A stretch of DNA of 64,000 nucleotides from Sandaracinaceae bacterium (GCA_020633075.1 JACKEI010000001.1:682001-746000), one strand, 5' to 3'; positions 51,306 to 60,517 are shown, counted from the stretch's first letter. Translations and numbers: made by a program. The notes: generated by a model not told the origin, from the sequence alone.

Positions 51306-52994
51306 GTGACGCCCTCCCGCGCCGCGCCGCGCGCGTTGCTCCGCTTCTTCCTGGCGGGTGGCCTGGGCGGGTGTCTGGCGCTCTCGGGCCCCCCCTTGTC
51401 TCAGTACGCGCTGGCCGCGCTGCCGGCCTTCGCGTTCTCGCCGCTCTTGCTGTTGCTGGTGCGCGACCAGAGCCCCGGTCGCGCAGCGCTCCTCGGTCTC
51501 GTCGCGGGGGTGGGCTTCGGCGCGTACTCGCTGCGCTTCACGCTCGACGTGCTCGCCCGCTTCGCCGACCTCGGCACGCTGTCCGCGCTCCCCGTCGCCC
51601 TGCTGCTCGCCCTGCTGCAGGCGCTGCCGCTCGCCCTGGCCACCGGGGGTGCCCGGCTCGCGGACACGCCAAGTTCCTCGCGCCTGCACCTCACGCTGCC
51701 GCTCGCCATCGTCGCAGCGTTCGGGTTCACGCCGGTGCTCTTCCCCTGGCATCTGGGGCACTTCACGCTGCCGTGGCTCGCTTGGGCGCAGCAGGCCGAG
51801 CTTGGTGGGTTGCCGCTGGTGGACCTGCTGACCGCGCTCCTCGGGTGCTGCGCCCTCGAGGCGTGGCGCGCGCGCTCACGGCCGCTCGCCGTGGCCAGCG
51901 GGCTGCTGCTCCTGCTGCCGGCGCTGCACGGATACGGGTCCCTCGACGCTGTGGAGCAAGGTCGAGCCCGGGCTCCCGCGCTGCGCGTGGGGGTCGTTCA
52001 GCCCAACGTGAGCGTGGCCGCGCTGCGGGGAGGGCTGTCGCCGGCCGCCCGCCTGGAGCGGCTGGAGGGGCTCACGCGCCAGGCCGAAGCGCTCGGCGCC
52101 CAGCTGGTGCTGTGGCCGGAGGCGGCGTACCCGCTGACGCTCTCTCGCGCTTCGCTCGCGGACCGCGCGCCGGAAACGCTGGCGGGGCTTGGACCGCGGC
52201 GAGCCCGGCGCGCTGCGCTGCACGCGCCCTCCGCGGCGGGCGAGCCGGACCCCCTGGGCGAGCCGGACCCCCTGGGCGAGCCGGACCCCCTGGGCGAGCC
52301 GGACACCTCGACCGCGACGGGTCCGCCCGCCGGAGTGCCCCGCGTCCTTGGTGCGATGAGCGCGGCGGGGCGCTGCGAGACGTGGAACACCCTGGTGGCC
52401 GTAGACGCCGCGGGCCGCCCCCTGGCCCACGTCGACAAGCGCGAGCTGTTCCCGTTCGCCGAGTACGTGCCCTTCTGGTCGTGGTCGCCGTGGCTGCAGC
52501 GGCGCTACCCCTGCGCGGGCGAGCAGAGCGAAGACCAAGACCCGGTGGTGGAGGTAAGTCACGCGCGCCTCGGTCTGCTGAACTGCTACGAGGACGTGGG
52601 GCCGGAGCGCGCCCGGCGGGCGACGCGCGCCGGGGCACAGCTGCTGCTCAACTTCTCGAACGACGCCTGGTTCGGGAGCTCGGTCCAGCCGGAGCTGCAC
52701 CGCGTCGTCGCGCGCTTTCGAGCCATCGAGACGCGGCGGGATCTGGTGCGGGTGGTCAACACCGGGGCCAGCGGCCACATCAGCGCCACGGGCCAGGAGC
52801 TGCTGGTGCTCGCGCGGCACCAGCCCACCGCGGCGGTGGTGGACGCGCGCCTGCTGACGGGCACGACCCTGAGTGTCCGCGTGGGCGCCTGGGTCGCGGT
52901 GCTGGCGCTGCTGGTCCTCACGCTCTTGGGTCTCACGCGCTTGCCTCTGGCGCGTCGCGGGCCAGCGCGGCAAAGTCAGCCCCCTCGGGGTTGA
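51306..52994 (+). CDS. lnt: Apolipoprotein N-acyltransferase with a repeat insertion
   Basis: A 562-residue inner-membrane enzyme that adds the third acyl chain to lipoproteins. The N-terminal half has several transmembrane helices and the C-terminal half the nitrilase fold. The catalytic triad is Glu272 (L-W-P-E-A-A-Y-P), Lys378 (V-D-K-R-E-L-F-P-F-A-E-Y) and Cys427 (L-N-C-Y-E-D-V). The Glu-to-Lys distance is about 40 residues longer than in E. coli because of a loop containing repeated G-E-P-D-P-L. Start GTG 51306. Many lipoproteins in this window would be its substrates. Confidence 0.93.
   Translation: MTPSRAAPRALLRFFLAGGLGGCLALSGPPLSQYALAALPAFAFSPLLLLLVRDQSPGRAALLGLVAGVGFGAYSLRFTLDVLARFADLGTLSALPVALLLALLQALPLALATGGARLADTPSSSRLHLTLPLAIVAAFGFTPVLFPWHLGHFTLPWLAWAQQAELGGLPLVDLLTALLGCCALEAWRARSRPLAVASGLLLLLPALHGYGSLDAVEQGRARAPALRVGVVQPNVSVAALRGGLSPAARLERLEGLTRQAEALGAQLVLWPEAAYPLTLSRASLADRAPETLAGLGPRRARRAALHAPSAAGEPDPLGEPDPLGEPDPLGEPDTSTATGPPAGVPRVLGAMSAAGRCETWNTLVAVDAAGRPLAHVDKRELFPFAEYVPFWSWSPWLQRRYPCAGEQSEDQDPVVEVSHARLGLLNCYEDVGPERARRATRAGAQLLLNFSNDAWFGSSVQPELHRVVARFRAIETRRDLVRVVNTGASGHISATGQELLVLARHQPTAAVVDARLLTGTTLSVRVGAWVAVLALLVLTLLGLTRLPLARRGPARQSQPPRG
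52239..52305 (+). repeat. 18-bp tandem repeat inside lnt
   Basis: The unit GGCGAGCCGGACCCCCTG occurs three times without change (starts 52239, 52257, 52275) followed by a partial fourth copy at 52293. It keeps the reading frame and encodes G-E-P-D-P-L repeated. Copies identical at every base suggest recent slippage expansion. Confidence 0.92.
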
Positions 52995-53063
52995 AGCTGG
53001 ACCTCCAGCGGCCCTAGGAGCGAAGCGCGGCGTGGTGACGCCGGGAAACGGAACACGGCGAGC

Positions 53064-54755
53064 ATGGGCAAGCGCGAAGACATGTGGGGACAACTCGACC
53101 AGCCGGTGGACGTGCTGGTCATCGGCGGCGGCATCACCGGGTCCGGCATCGCCCGCGACGCGGCGCGGCGGGGCCTCAAGGTGGCGGTGGTGGAGCAACG
53201 CGACCTCGCGTTCGGCACCAGCTCCCGCTCCAGCAAGCTCGTCCACGGCGGGCTGCGCTACCTCGAGAGCTACGAGTTCAGCCTGGTCTTCGAGTCCGTC
53301 AGTGAGCGGCGCGTGCTCATGGACCTCGCGCCCCACCTGGTGAACCCTCTGGGCTTTCTGTTTCCGGTCTACAAGGGAGCGCGGCAGAGCCTGTTCGTCA
53401 TCAACGCGGGCATGTGGCTCTATGACGGGCTCTCGCTCTTCCGCTCCCCGAAGATCCACAAGAAGCTGAAGCCCAAGGAGGTGGCCGAGCTCGAGCCGGC
53501 CGTGAAGCAAGAGGGGCTCAAGGGGGCGCCGCTCTACTACGACTGCTCGACGGACGACGCTCGCCTGACCATCGAGACGGCGCTGGACGCCGTGCAACAC
53601 GGGGCCGTGGTGGCCACCTACGCGCGCGTGGAGTCGTTCCTGAAGGACGACAACGGGCGCATCCAGGGCGCCGTGGTGAAGTGCCAGACCAGCGGGCAGC
53701 TCAAGGAGGTGCGCGCCAGCGTGGTGGTCAACGCGACCGGCCCCTGGACCGACAAGACCATGGCCATGAGCGGCACCCGCAAGGGAAACCTGCTGCGTCC
53801 CACCAAGGGCGTCCACATCGTCGTCGAGTTCGACAAGCTGCCCATCCAGCACGCCGTGGTGTGCTTCCACCCCACGGACGAGCGGGTGCTCTTCGCGCTG
53901 CCCTGGGGCGACCGCACCTACATCGGCACCACCGACACGGACTACGATGGCGACGAGGCCGACGTGGCGGCCACGCTCGAGGACGTGGACTACCTGATCG
54001 CGGCCAGCAACTCGTACTTCCCGGATCACGTGGTGGGGCGCTCGGACGTCATCGCCACGTGGGCTGGCCTGCGGCCCCTCATCGCGCCTCCCTCATCGGA
54101 GGGGGACGCCGAGGACGGCGGCGAGGTGAGTGAGTCCAAGGTCAGCCGGGAGCACCAGATCCTGGTCGGGCAGGACGGGCTCATCACCATCGCCGGCGGC
54201 AAGCTGACGACCTACCGCAAGATGGCAGCCGAGCTGGTGGACACGGCGGTGGACCTCCTGCGCCTCATGGGCAAGCTCCCGGGGAAGCTGACCGCCGCCG
54301 AGACGGACAAGCACCCGCTCCCGGGCGGTGTCGGCTGGCCTGCGGACGACGACCACGCGAAGGTCACGGCCTTGGTGGTGCAGGCCGGGCGTAGCTCGCT
54401 CACGGCGGACACGGCTCGCTTCTTGGCCGACACGTACGGCATGCGCGCCCTGGAGCTCGCGAAGCGCTGCGCGGCGGACCCGAGCTTGGCCAAGCCGCTC
54501 ATCCCCGGGCGCCTCGAGATCGTGGCGCAGGTGGACTGGGCGCTCGAGCAGGAGCTCGCTCACTCGCTCTCGGACGTGCTCACGCGCCGCACACAGCTCT
54601 TCTACAAAGACACGGACCAAGGTCTGGGCTGCGCCGAAGCGGTCGCCGCGCGCATGGCGGCGCAGCTGGGCTGGGACGAGGCGCGCGTGGCGGCGGAGCT
54701 CGCCAGCTACAGGGACGACGTGGCGCGCTCGCGGGCGTGGCGCGCGTCGCTCTGA
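53064..54755 (+). CDS. glpD: Glycerol-3-phosphate dehydrogenase (FAD-dependent)
   Basis: A 563-residue flavoprotein that oxidises glycerol-3-phosphate to dihydroxyacetone phosphate and feeds electrons to quinones at the inner membrane. The FAD-binding G-G-G-I-T-G-S-G-I-A-R-D-A is near residue 22, followed by T-S-S-R-S-S-K-L-V-H-G-G-L-R-Y-L, V-N-A-T-G-P-W, and the C-terminal I-A-G-G-K-L-T-T-Y-R-K-M typical of GlpD. A perfect inverted repeat follows the gene. ATG 53064 was taken because the reading frame begins there. Confidence 0.95.
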   Translation: MGKREDMWGQLDQPVDVLVIGGGITGSGIARDAARRGLKVAVVEQRDLAFGTSSRSSKLVHGGLRYLESYEFSLVFESVSERRVLMDLAPHLVNPLGFLFPVYKGARQSLFVINAGMWLYDGLSLFRSPKIHKKLKPKEVAELEPAVKQEGLKGAPLYYDCSTDDARLTIETALDAVQHGAVVATYARVESFLKDDNGRIQGAVVKCQTSGQLKEVRASVVVNATGPWTDKTMAMSGTRKGNLLRPTKGVHIVVEFDKLPIQHAVVCFHPTDERVLFALPWGDRTYIGTTDTDYDGDEADVAATLEDVDYLIAASNSYFPDHVVGRSDVIATWAGLRPLIAPPSSEGDAEDGGEVSESKVSREHQILVGQDGLITIAGGKLTTYRKMAAELVDTAVDLLRLMGKLPGKLTAAETDKHPLPGGVGWPADDDHAKVTALVVQAGRSSLTADTARFLADTYGMRALELAKRCAADPSLAKPLIPGRLEIVAQVDWALEQELAHSLSDVLTRRTQLFYKDTDQGLGCAEAVAARMAAQLGWDEARVAAELASYRDDVARSRAWRASL

Positions 54756-54764
54756 AGCGCCCTT

Positions 54765-54801
54765 CGCGGCAGGCGGCGCGCGTGTGGCCTCGCCTGCCGC
54801 G
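54765..54801. terminator. 11-bp inverted repeat between glpD and convergent lipoprotein gene
   Basis: CGCGGCAGGCG (54765-54775) and CGCCTGCCGCG (54791-54801) form a perfect 11-bp stem with a 15-base loop. It lies between two facing genes and probably acts as a bidirectional transcription stop, though no T-tract follows on either strand. Confidence 0.55.
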
Positions 54802-54813
54802 GTCCCGTACGTG

Positions 54814-57402
54814 TCAGAGGCTGCGCTCTGTCACTGCGGGGCTGGTCGCTCCGGTGACCACGTTCACGGAGCTGAGCCCGAGGGGGTACACCGTGACCCC
54901 CAGCGGCGCGGCCACGAGCTCGAGACACCCCACCGTCGACGTGAAGGCCAGAGGGCCAGCCGTGGCGTTGCTGTCCGCTCGGAAGCCGATCTGTCCGTTG
55001 GGCGTCGGCACCTCCATGACCCACAGGCTGCCCGGTGTGGGCTCCACAGTGCTCGACTCGCTCGCGAGCAGGAGCCCTCCCTGTTGCGTGATGATGGACG
55101 CTGGCGGGCTCTGGTCGCCGGAGCCTCCGTAGGTCTGCAGCCACGTGAAGCGGCCGATGGAGTCGGTGCCGGCGGCGAAGAGGTCGTTGCCCCCTGTGCG
55201 CGCGAAGCGCCCGGTCACGCGCAGCTCACCCGTCTCCAGTTGATGAACGGAGCGCGGCTCGAGGCCCAGGATGAGCGGCACCGTGGTCGAGCTCACCCAC
55301 GACGGACTGGCGCCGCCGCCGTCGGCGGGCACCCGCAAGAGCAGCGCCCGGGTGGTCGTGGCGTAGTGCCAGCCCCCGAGGATGAGGTCCCCGTCGTGGG
55401 TCTGCAGCGCGGTCGCGAGCAGCGGCTCGAGGTCGCCGGCGCAGCCCGTGACGTGTCGCGCCCAGAGAGGCGTGCCATCGAAGCCCACCTTGATGACGAA
55501 GCTGCGCGAGTCCACGGTGGTGGAGCGCGCCTCGCCCACCAAGAGCACTCCGCCGTCCACGGGCAGCACGTAGCGCACCACCTCGTTGTACTCGGGCGCG
55601 CCCCAGGTCCATGCGCGGGCCACGCTCCCGTCGGCCGCGAAGACCGCCAGCAGCGCCTGCCGGTCGCTGGACCCCGTCGCGCGCCGCGTGCCGGCCAGCC
55701 AGGTCTGGCTCCCCACGAGCTGACCGGAGCGGAAGTACGCGCTCTCGACGTTGTCGCTCTCGATCTCGGCCGCCCACGAGTGAGCGCCGCCCGCGTCGAG
55801 CTTGACGAGCACGCCTTCGCGCGTGGTCACGAGCACGCCGGTGTCCACCGTGGGCAACGCCAGCGTGGGGTGGAGCGTGGTGAAGCCCGGCCGGTCGGGC
55901 TGCTCGAAGGTCCGCGCCCAGGTCAGCGCGCCGTCCTCTTGCAGCTTCAGCACGGCGCTGCCGGTCGAGCTGGTGACCAGCAGGCGGCCGTCATGCGCAC
56001 GCTCCACGGTGGCCCAGTCGTCATCGGTGCCGGTGGACCACGCCGTGTCTGCGTAGCTGCGCGACCAGGGGGTGATCAGCGCATCGGTCAGCGGCGGGTC
56101 AGGCAGCGGCGCGCAGCTCCCTGACGCCAGGTGCACGGGGTCCCCAACGGGGAACGAGGGCCCCTCGATGCGGGCGAGGGTGCGGTTGAACACGCCCAGC
56201 CACGCGCCGCTCTTGCCCTGTAGGCCGGCGCGCAGGTCGAAGCAGGGGCTGCGCGTGCGGTCCACGTCCGCGTCCAGCGACGTCCCGATGCTCACGTAGG
56301 GGCCGAGGAACCCGTAGAGAGGAAAGCGCAGCGAGAGGTCGAGCTCACCGTGCAGGGCGGCCGACACGGTGACCTCGGGGGTCGCGACCTGCTGCGTGAA
56401 GTTGGGGCCGAGCAGGATGGGTGACACCCCCTCGTCCGCGGCGAACTCGAAGCCCAGCGTCGCGTCGGCACCCAGGGCCACTCCGAGGGACATCGCCCCC
56501 GACACCGAGCCGGTGAAGCGCGCATCCAGGCTGAGCGAGGGCGTGAACAGCAGGGGCCCGATGGGCACGTCCGGCAGCGGGATGGTCCCCAGCGGGATCT
56601 CGCGCTCGTAGTGTCGCGAGGACCGTCCAACCAGATCGAGCGCGGCCTCGAACTCGCCTTGCAGCGTCAGCCCGGTCCGCAGGTGCAGCAGCTGCGCCAA
56701 GCCCGGGATGTCGCCCGTCAGCACGCCGGCGATCTGGTCCACGATGTCGTCGAGCGCGCTCAGGGCCTGTGCGGGGGTCAGGTCCTCCCAGTCGAAGCGC
56801 AGCCAAAAGTGGATGCGCACCGTCGCCAGCAGCGTGCCCGTGCCGGCGACGCGGTCCTCGGTGGTCAGCTCGTTGTCGTCGCCGTCGAAGAGCTCGATGG
56901 GCTCGTCCTCGACCCCGATGGGAAACGCCAGCGTGAGCGGAGAGGCCGTCGCGCCAGGTCCCGTGGGCGGCGGGGGAGGGATGCGGATGGGGGCGTCCAC
57001 GCTGAGGCCCTCGGCCAGCTCCACGTCCAGTCGCCGGAACGCGTGGAAGACCGTCGTGGGCTCGGTCTGCACCCGCACCTCGTCCCCTGCGCGCGTGACA
57101 CTCAGCACGCGTCGCAGCAGCCCGCGCGGGGTGGCGTCGCTCACGCCCGCCAGCAGCACCTCGCCCGGCAGCAGCGCGTCCAGCGTGGGCGTCGACCCGC
57201 TGAACACGAGCTCGCTCTGGTCCGCGGCGACCGTGTCGAGGGCCAGCAGCGTGAGCTCATCGAGCTCGTGCGTGGTCTCGAAGAGCTCGTAGCTCAGCTC
57301 CCGCCGGTCACGCGGGGCGTCGCTGCCGCACCCCGGGAAGGACGCTAGCGAGAGGAGCAAGACCATGGACCACAGGCACAGCGGTGCGCGCTTCGACCTC
57401 AT
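54814..57402 (-). CDS. Large lipoprotein with propeller-like C-terminal half
   Basis: An 862-residue exported protein. The N-terminal hydrophobic segment ends S-F-P-G-C-G, a poor but possible lipobox. Residues about 40-440 are unrecognised and strand-rich, containing an Asp-rich turn F-D-G-D-D-N-E. The C-terminal 400 residues carry repeated W-A-R/W-A-A segments and G-G-x-L-L-V-G-E-type strands (E-D-G-A-L-T-W-A-R-T-F, D-G-T-P-L-W-A-R-H-V), as in beta-propeller or delta-60-like repeats. Function is unknown. The 219-bp gap between this gene and norR shows no clear element. Confidence 0.75.
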   Translation of the reverse strand: MRSKRAPLCLWSMVLLLSLASFPGCGSDAPRDRRELSYELFETTHELDELTLLALDTVAADQSELVFSGSTPTLDALLPGEVLLAGVSDATPRGLLRRVLSVTRAGDEVRVQTEPTTVFHAFRRLDVELAEGLSVDAPIRIPPPPPTGPGATASPLTLAFPIGVEDEPIELFDGDDNELTTEDRVAGTGTLLATVRIHFWLRFDWEDLTPAQALSALDDIVDQIAGVLTGDIPGLAQLLHLRTGLTLQGEFEAALDLVGRSSRHYEREIPLGTIPLPDVPIGPLLFTPSLSLDARFTGSVSGAMSLGVALGADATLGFEFAADEGVSPILLGPNFTQQVATPEVTVSAALHGELDLSLRFPLYGFLGPYVSIGTSLDADVDRTRSPCFDLRAGLQGKSGAWLGVFNRTLARIEGPSFPVGDPVHLASGSCAPLPDPPLTDALITPWSRSYADTAWSTGTDDDWATVERAHDGRLLVTSSTGSAVLKLQEDGALTWARTFEQPDRPGFTTLHPTLALPTVDTGVLVTTREGVLVKLDAGGAHSWAAEIESDNVESAYFRSGQLVGSQTWLAGTRRATGSSDRQALLAVFAADGSVARAWTWGAPEYNEVVRYVLPVDGGVLLVGEARSTTVDSRSFVIKVGFDGTPLWARHVTGCAGDLEPLLATALQTHDGDLILGGWHYATTTRALLLRVPADGGGASPSWVSSTTVPLILGLEPRSVHQLETGELRVTGRFARTGGNDLFAAGTDSIGRFTWLQTYGGSGDQSPPASIITQQGGLLLASESSTVEPTPGSLWVMEVPTPNGQIGFRADSNATAGPLAFTSTVGCLELVAAPLGVTVYPLGLSSVNVVTGATSPAVTERSL

Positions 57403-57621
57403 GTGGAGGACACAATGAACGATCCGTGCCGGCCGGCCGCGCAGCGTTCCACGCTACGGAGAGGGCGCTTGGGGCGTGGTCCTCGCCGTCGGGCGCGCAC
57501 CGATTGCACCTCGCTTTGACGGAGCGCAAGCGTTGCGTAGGCGCGGCGTGGCGCGAGCGCTGCGGGCCACCGCCGACGCCCGCGCTACGGGCTGGAGATT
57601 GCCCGTGGGCTCGAGCCGGTG

Positions 57622-59181
57622 TCACCCGAGCAGCCCGAGACGCTTGGCCATGTTGTGGAGGTTGCCGCGCGCCATCCCCAGTGAACGCGCCGCAGCGGCC
57701 CAGTTCCCGTCGTGCTTGGCCACGGCCTCGAGGATCATCACGCGCTTCGTGCGTTCCACCGCGTCGTGCAGCGTCATGTCGGCGTCCGCGCCATGCAGCG
57801 CTCGCGCGCCGGCAACTGCCCCAGCCTCCGCCACGTGGGTGCTCGCGTCGAGCTGTAGGTGTTCGGGGCCGATCAACGTGGCTTCGTTCCTCCCCGTCCC
57901 CGCGCTCGCGCGCAGCACGGCCCGGCCCAGCACGTGGTCCAGCTCGCGCACGTTCCCCGCCCACGGCGCCTCCGTGAGCGCGTGTCGCGCGGCGTTGGTG
58001 AGCCGAACGGGACCGAGGCCCAGGCGCCGTCGGTAGAGGTCCAGGAAGAAGCCTGCCAGTAGAGGGATGTCCGAGCGCCGCTCGCGCAGCGGGGGCACGC
58101 GGATGGGGTACATGTTGAGCCGGTGAAAGAGGTCCGCACGGAACCGACCCGCCTGCACCTCCGCCGCGAGGTCTCGGTTCGTGGCCGCGACCACGCGCAC
58201 GTCCACCCGCAACGCGCGGTCGGAGCCGACCCGCTGGATCTCGCCTTCCTGCAGGACGCGCAGCAACTTGGGCTGCACGGACAGGGGCAGCTCCCCCACC
58301 TCGTCCAAGAAGAGCGTGCCCTTGTCGGCGACCTCGAACTTGCCAGCGCGGTCCGCGTTGGCGCCCGTGAACGCTCCCCGTAGGTGGCCGAAGAGCTCGC
58401 TCTCGACGATGCTCTCGGGCAGCGCCGCGCAGTTGACGTAGATGAGCGCTTCGTCTCGCCTCGCGGAGCTGTTGTGGACCGCGCGCGCGACCAGCTCCTT
58501 GCCAACGCCCGTCTCGCCCGTGACCAGCACGGCGAAGTCGCTTCGCGACACCAGCTCGATCTCGTCGCGTACGCGCTGGATGGCGTCGCTGGTGCCGATG
58601 ACGTGGCCGCCCCCGTCCTTGAGCGCGGCGTCGTGTTGCAGCACGTGGGCCACCCGCTGATGTCGCCGAGAGGTCGCTTCCACCGTGTCGATGAGTCGTC
58701 CCGTGTGGAGCGCTGCCCCCGCGAGCGCGCCGATCATCTGCAAGAAGCGCTCATCCAACGCGTCGAAGGCGCCGGGCTCGAGAGCGTCGGCGGTGAGCAC
58801 GCCGATCACGCGCTCGCCCACCAGCAGCGGACAGCCCATGCACGCGTGCACGTCTCGAGTCGCGTCGGGGTTCACCAACAGCAGACCGTCGTAGGGGTCG
58901 GGCAAGGAGCTGTCGGCCGGGAAGCGCACCGGGCGCCCCTGCGACACCACGACGTCCAGCCGCGGGTGCTCCCGCCGGTCGAAGCGACGACCCAGGACTT
59001 CGGGGGCTAGGCCGTGCGTGGCGAGCGGCACCAGGTCACTGCCGGACAGCTCCAGCACCGCCGCCGCGTCGCAGGGCACGGCGTGTCGGAGGGCCTCTAG
59101 GAGGCGGGCGAGGCGGTCGGTGGCTGCCAGCGAGGCGGTCAGGTCGATCGCCATCGCCAGCAATGCGTCTTCACGGTCCAT
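57622..59181 (-). CDS. norR: NorR-type nitric-oxide-sensing sigma-54 activator
   Basis: A 519-residue enhancer-binding protein, close to the length of E. coli NorR. The N-terminal GAF domain (1-165) keeps the residues thought to hold the mononuclear iron that binds NO: Asp95 and Asp98 (L-P-D-P-Y-D-G-L), His112 and Cys114 (V-H-A-C-M-G-C-P), and Asp132. Arg74 may match the regulatory Arg. The AAA domain has G-E-T-G-V-G-K-E and the sigma-54 loop G-A-F-T-G-A near 267-272. A Fis-type helix-turn-helix ends it (W-A-A-A-A-R-S-L-G-M-A-R-G-N). It should activate the divergent ytfE gene. Confidence 0.95.
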   Translation of the reverse strand: MDREDALLAMAIDLTASLAATDRLARLLEALRHAVPCDAAAVLELSGSDLVPLATHGLAPEVLGRRFDRREHPRLDVVVSQGRPVRFPADSSLPDPYDGLLLVNPDATRDVHACMGCPLLVGERVIGVLTADALEPGAFDALDERFLQMIGALAGAALHTGRLIDTVEATSRRHQRVAHVLQHDAALKDGGGHVIGTSDAIQRVRDEIELVSRSDFAVLVTGETGVGKELVARAVHNSSARRDEALIYVNCAALPESIVESELFGHLRGAFTGANADRAGKFEVADKGTLFLDEVGELPLSVQPKLLRVLQEGEIQRVGSDRALRVDVRVVAATNRDLAAEVQAGRFRADLFHRLNMYPIRVPPLRERRSDIPLLAGFFLDLYRRRLGLGPVRLTNAARHALTEAPWAGNVRELDHVLGRAVLRASAGTGRNEATLIGPEHLQLDASTHVAEAGAVAGARALHGADADMTLHDAVERTKRVMILEAVAKHDGNWAAAARSLGMARGNLHNMAKRLGLLG

Positions 59182-59186
59182 AGCGG

Positions 59187-59247
59187 GTTATGACCATCAT
59201 ACACAGGTTATCTCCTCGATAACGTCAATTCGTATGATGCGCATAAC
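59187..59247. promoter_or_regulatory. Three 17-bp palindromic sites (probable NorR enhancers)
   Basis: Three copies of a GTTAT(G/C)-N5-(C/G)ATAAC palindrome. The site at 59207-59223 is perfect (GTTATC-TCCTC-GATAAC). Those at 59187-59203 and 59231-59247 each match in one full half and four of six bases in the other. Centres are 20 and 24 bp apart. Three clustered enhancers upstream of a sigma-54 promoter is the arrangement known for NorR in E. coli. Confidence 0.8.
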
Positions 59248-59286
59248 ACAGGGCCTCGGTAGTGCCTTTTTTACGTCACTTCTCGG

Positions 59287-59302
59287 TGGCACACCGCGTG
59301 CT
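59287..59302 (+). promoter_or_regulatory. Sigma-54 (-24/-12) promoter of ytfE
   Basis: TGGCACACCGCGTGCT matches the TGGCACG-N4-TTGC(A/T) consensus except at two bases. The invariant GG and GC are 12 bases apart, as required. It lies 40 bp after the nearest palindrome. Transcription should begin near 59313, about 25 bp before the ATG. Confidence 0.85.
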
Positions 59303-59337
59303 CAACCCACGCTCAACTTCCACCCGAGAGACCCATC

Positions 59338-60000
59338 ATGATCAGCCCCGACCAGACCCTTGGTAGCATCGCCACCGAACACCCCGAGTCGACCGCCGTC
59401 TTCCTCCGCCACCGCCTGGACTTCTGCTGCGGGGGCGGGCGGAAGCTGGACGAGGCCTGCGCGAAGGCGGGCTTGGACGTGGACGCGCTCATCGCGGAGA
59501 TCGACGGCGCCACACGGCCCGACGAGCTGCAACAGTGGGACAAGCGACCGCTGACCGAGCTCGCCGATTTCATCGTGACCCGCTACCACGAACCGCTACG
59601 ACGGGACCTGCCGGCGCTGATCGACGCGGCCAAGCGCGTGGAGCGCGTCCACGGCCAGAAGCCGAGCTGCCCGAAGGGCCTGGCGGTGCACCTCGAGTTC
59701 GTCGCGGCCGAGCTCGAAGAGCACATGGGCAAGGAGGAGCGCGTGCTGTTTCCCGCCATTCGCACCGGCTACCGTGGGCAGCAAGTGCACATGCCCATCC
59801 GCGTGATGCTCGCCGAGCACGACGACCACGGCGCGAACCTGGCGCGCACCCGCGCGCTCGCGACGGACTTCGTCCCACCGCCGGAGGCGTGCTCCACCTG
59901 GCGAGCGCTGTACGTGGCGCTCGAGAACCTGGAGATGGAGCTCATGCAGCACATCCACCTGGAGAACAACGTGCTCTTCCCGCGCGCGCTGGGACAGTGA
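59338..60000 (+). CDS. ytfE: RIC-family iron-sulfur cluster repair protein (YtfE/NorA-like)
   Basis: A 220-residue di-iron protein, identical in length to E. coli YtfE, which repairs iron-sulfur clusters after nitrosative damage. The ScdA_N-type N-terminus has D-F-C-C-G-G-G with Cys30 and Cys31. The hemerythrin-like part carries the ligand set Y-H-E-P-L, H-L-E-F-V-A-A-E-L-E-E-H-M and M-L-A-E-H-D-D-H with a final H-I-H-L-E-N-N. It is the direct target of the sigma-54 promoter and palindromes upstream. ATG 59338 has a GAGAG element before it. Confidence 0.95.
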   Translation: MISPDQTLGSIATEHPESTAVFLRHRLDFCCGGGRKLDEACAKAGLDVDALIAEIDGATRPDELQQWDKRPLTELADFIVTRYHEPLRRDLPALIDAAKRVERVHGQKPSCPKGLAVHLEFVAAELEEHMGKEERVLFPAIRTGYRGQQVHMPIRVMLAEHDDHGANLARTRALATDFVPPPEACSTWRALYVALENLEMELMQHIHLENNVLFPRALGQ

Positions 60001-60064
60001 GCGTGGCCACGCACCACCCGGACCCGGGGCGCGACGCAACCCGAGCGGCGGGGCCGACCCCGCC

Positions 60065-60490
60065 GTGAAGCGCGACGTACGACTGCGCGACCTCAGCGAC
60101 GACCACCACTCGGCGCTCGTGCTGGCCCGTCGCGCACGCAACGCGGGAGCGTACGCTCACGCGGTGAAGCAGGACGAGGTCTGGAGGGCGGTGGCGAGCG
60201 CGTTCGCGCAGGACCTCGCACCGCACTTCGCGATCGAGGAGCAGCTGCTCTTGCCCGCGCTCGAGGGCGTGGGTGAGGGTGCTCTCGCGGAGCGGGTCCG
60301 TACCGAGCACGGTTGCCTGCGTGCGCTGCTGGACGACCTCCGGCCGCTCGACGTTCGCCTCTCGGAATTCGGTGCGTTACTGCGCGATCACGTTCGCTTC
60401 GAGGAGCGTGAGCTGTTCCCGGTCGCCCAGCAGAAGGTCCCCGGGGCGGTGCTCGACGCGGTCGCGCTGGCTTGCCGCGCCGCGCGCTAG
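60065..60490 (+). CDS. Hemerythrin HHE-domain protein of NO module
   Basis: A 141-residue single-domain hemerythrin-like protein. Ligand groups are D-D-H-H-S-A-L near residue 13, H-F-A-I-E-E-Q-L-L-L-P-A, T-E-H-G-C-L and D-H-V-R-F-E-E-R-E-L-F-P-V. It begins with GTG at 60065, 64 bp after ytfE on the same strand, and is probably induced with it. It may scavenge or store NO or iron for the repair protein. It differs from the longer hemerythrin at 1.1 kb. Confidence 0.85.
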   Translation: MKRDVRLRDLSDDHHSALVLARRARNAGAYAHAVKQDEVWRAVASAFAQDLAPHFAIEEQLLLPALEGVGEGALAERVRTEHGCLRALLDDLRPLDVRLSEFGALLRDHVRFEERELFPVAQQKVPGAVLDAVALACRAAR

Positions 60491-60517
60491 GTGGTTCCGT
60501 GGCCGAGGCGACGCGGC

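Noticed and set aside
52239..52305. Tandem repeat considered as a CRISPR or VNTR locus
   Set aside because: Units abut without spacers and lie in frame inside lnt, so it is a coding microsatellite, not a CRISPR array.
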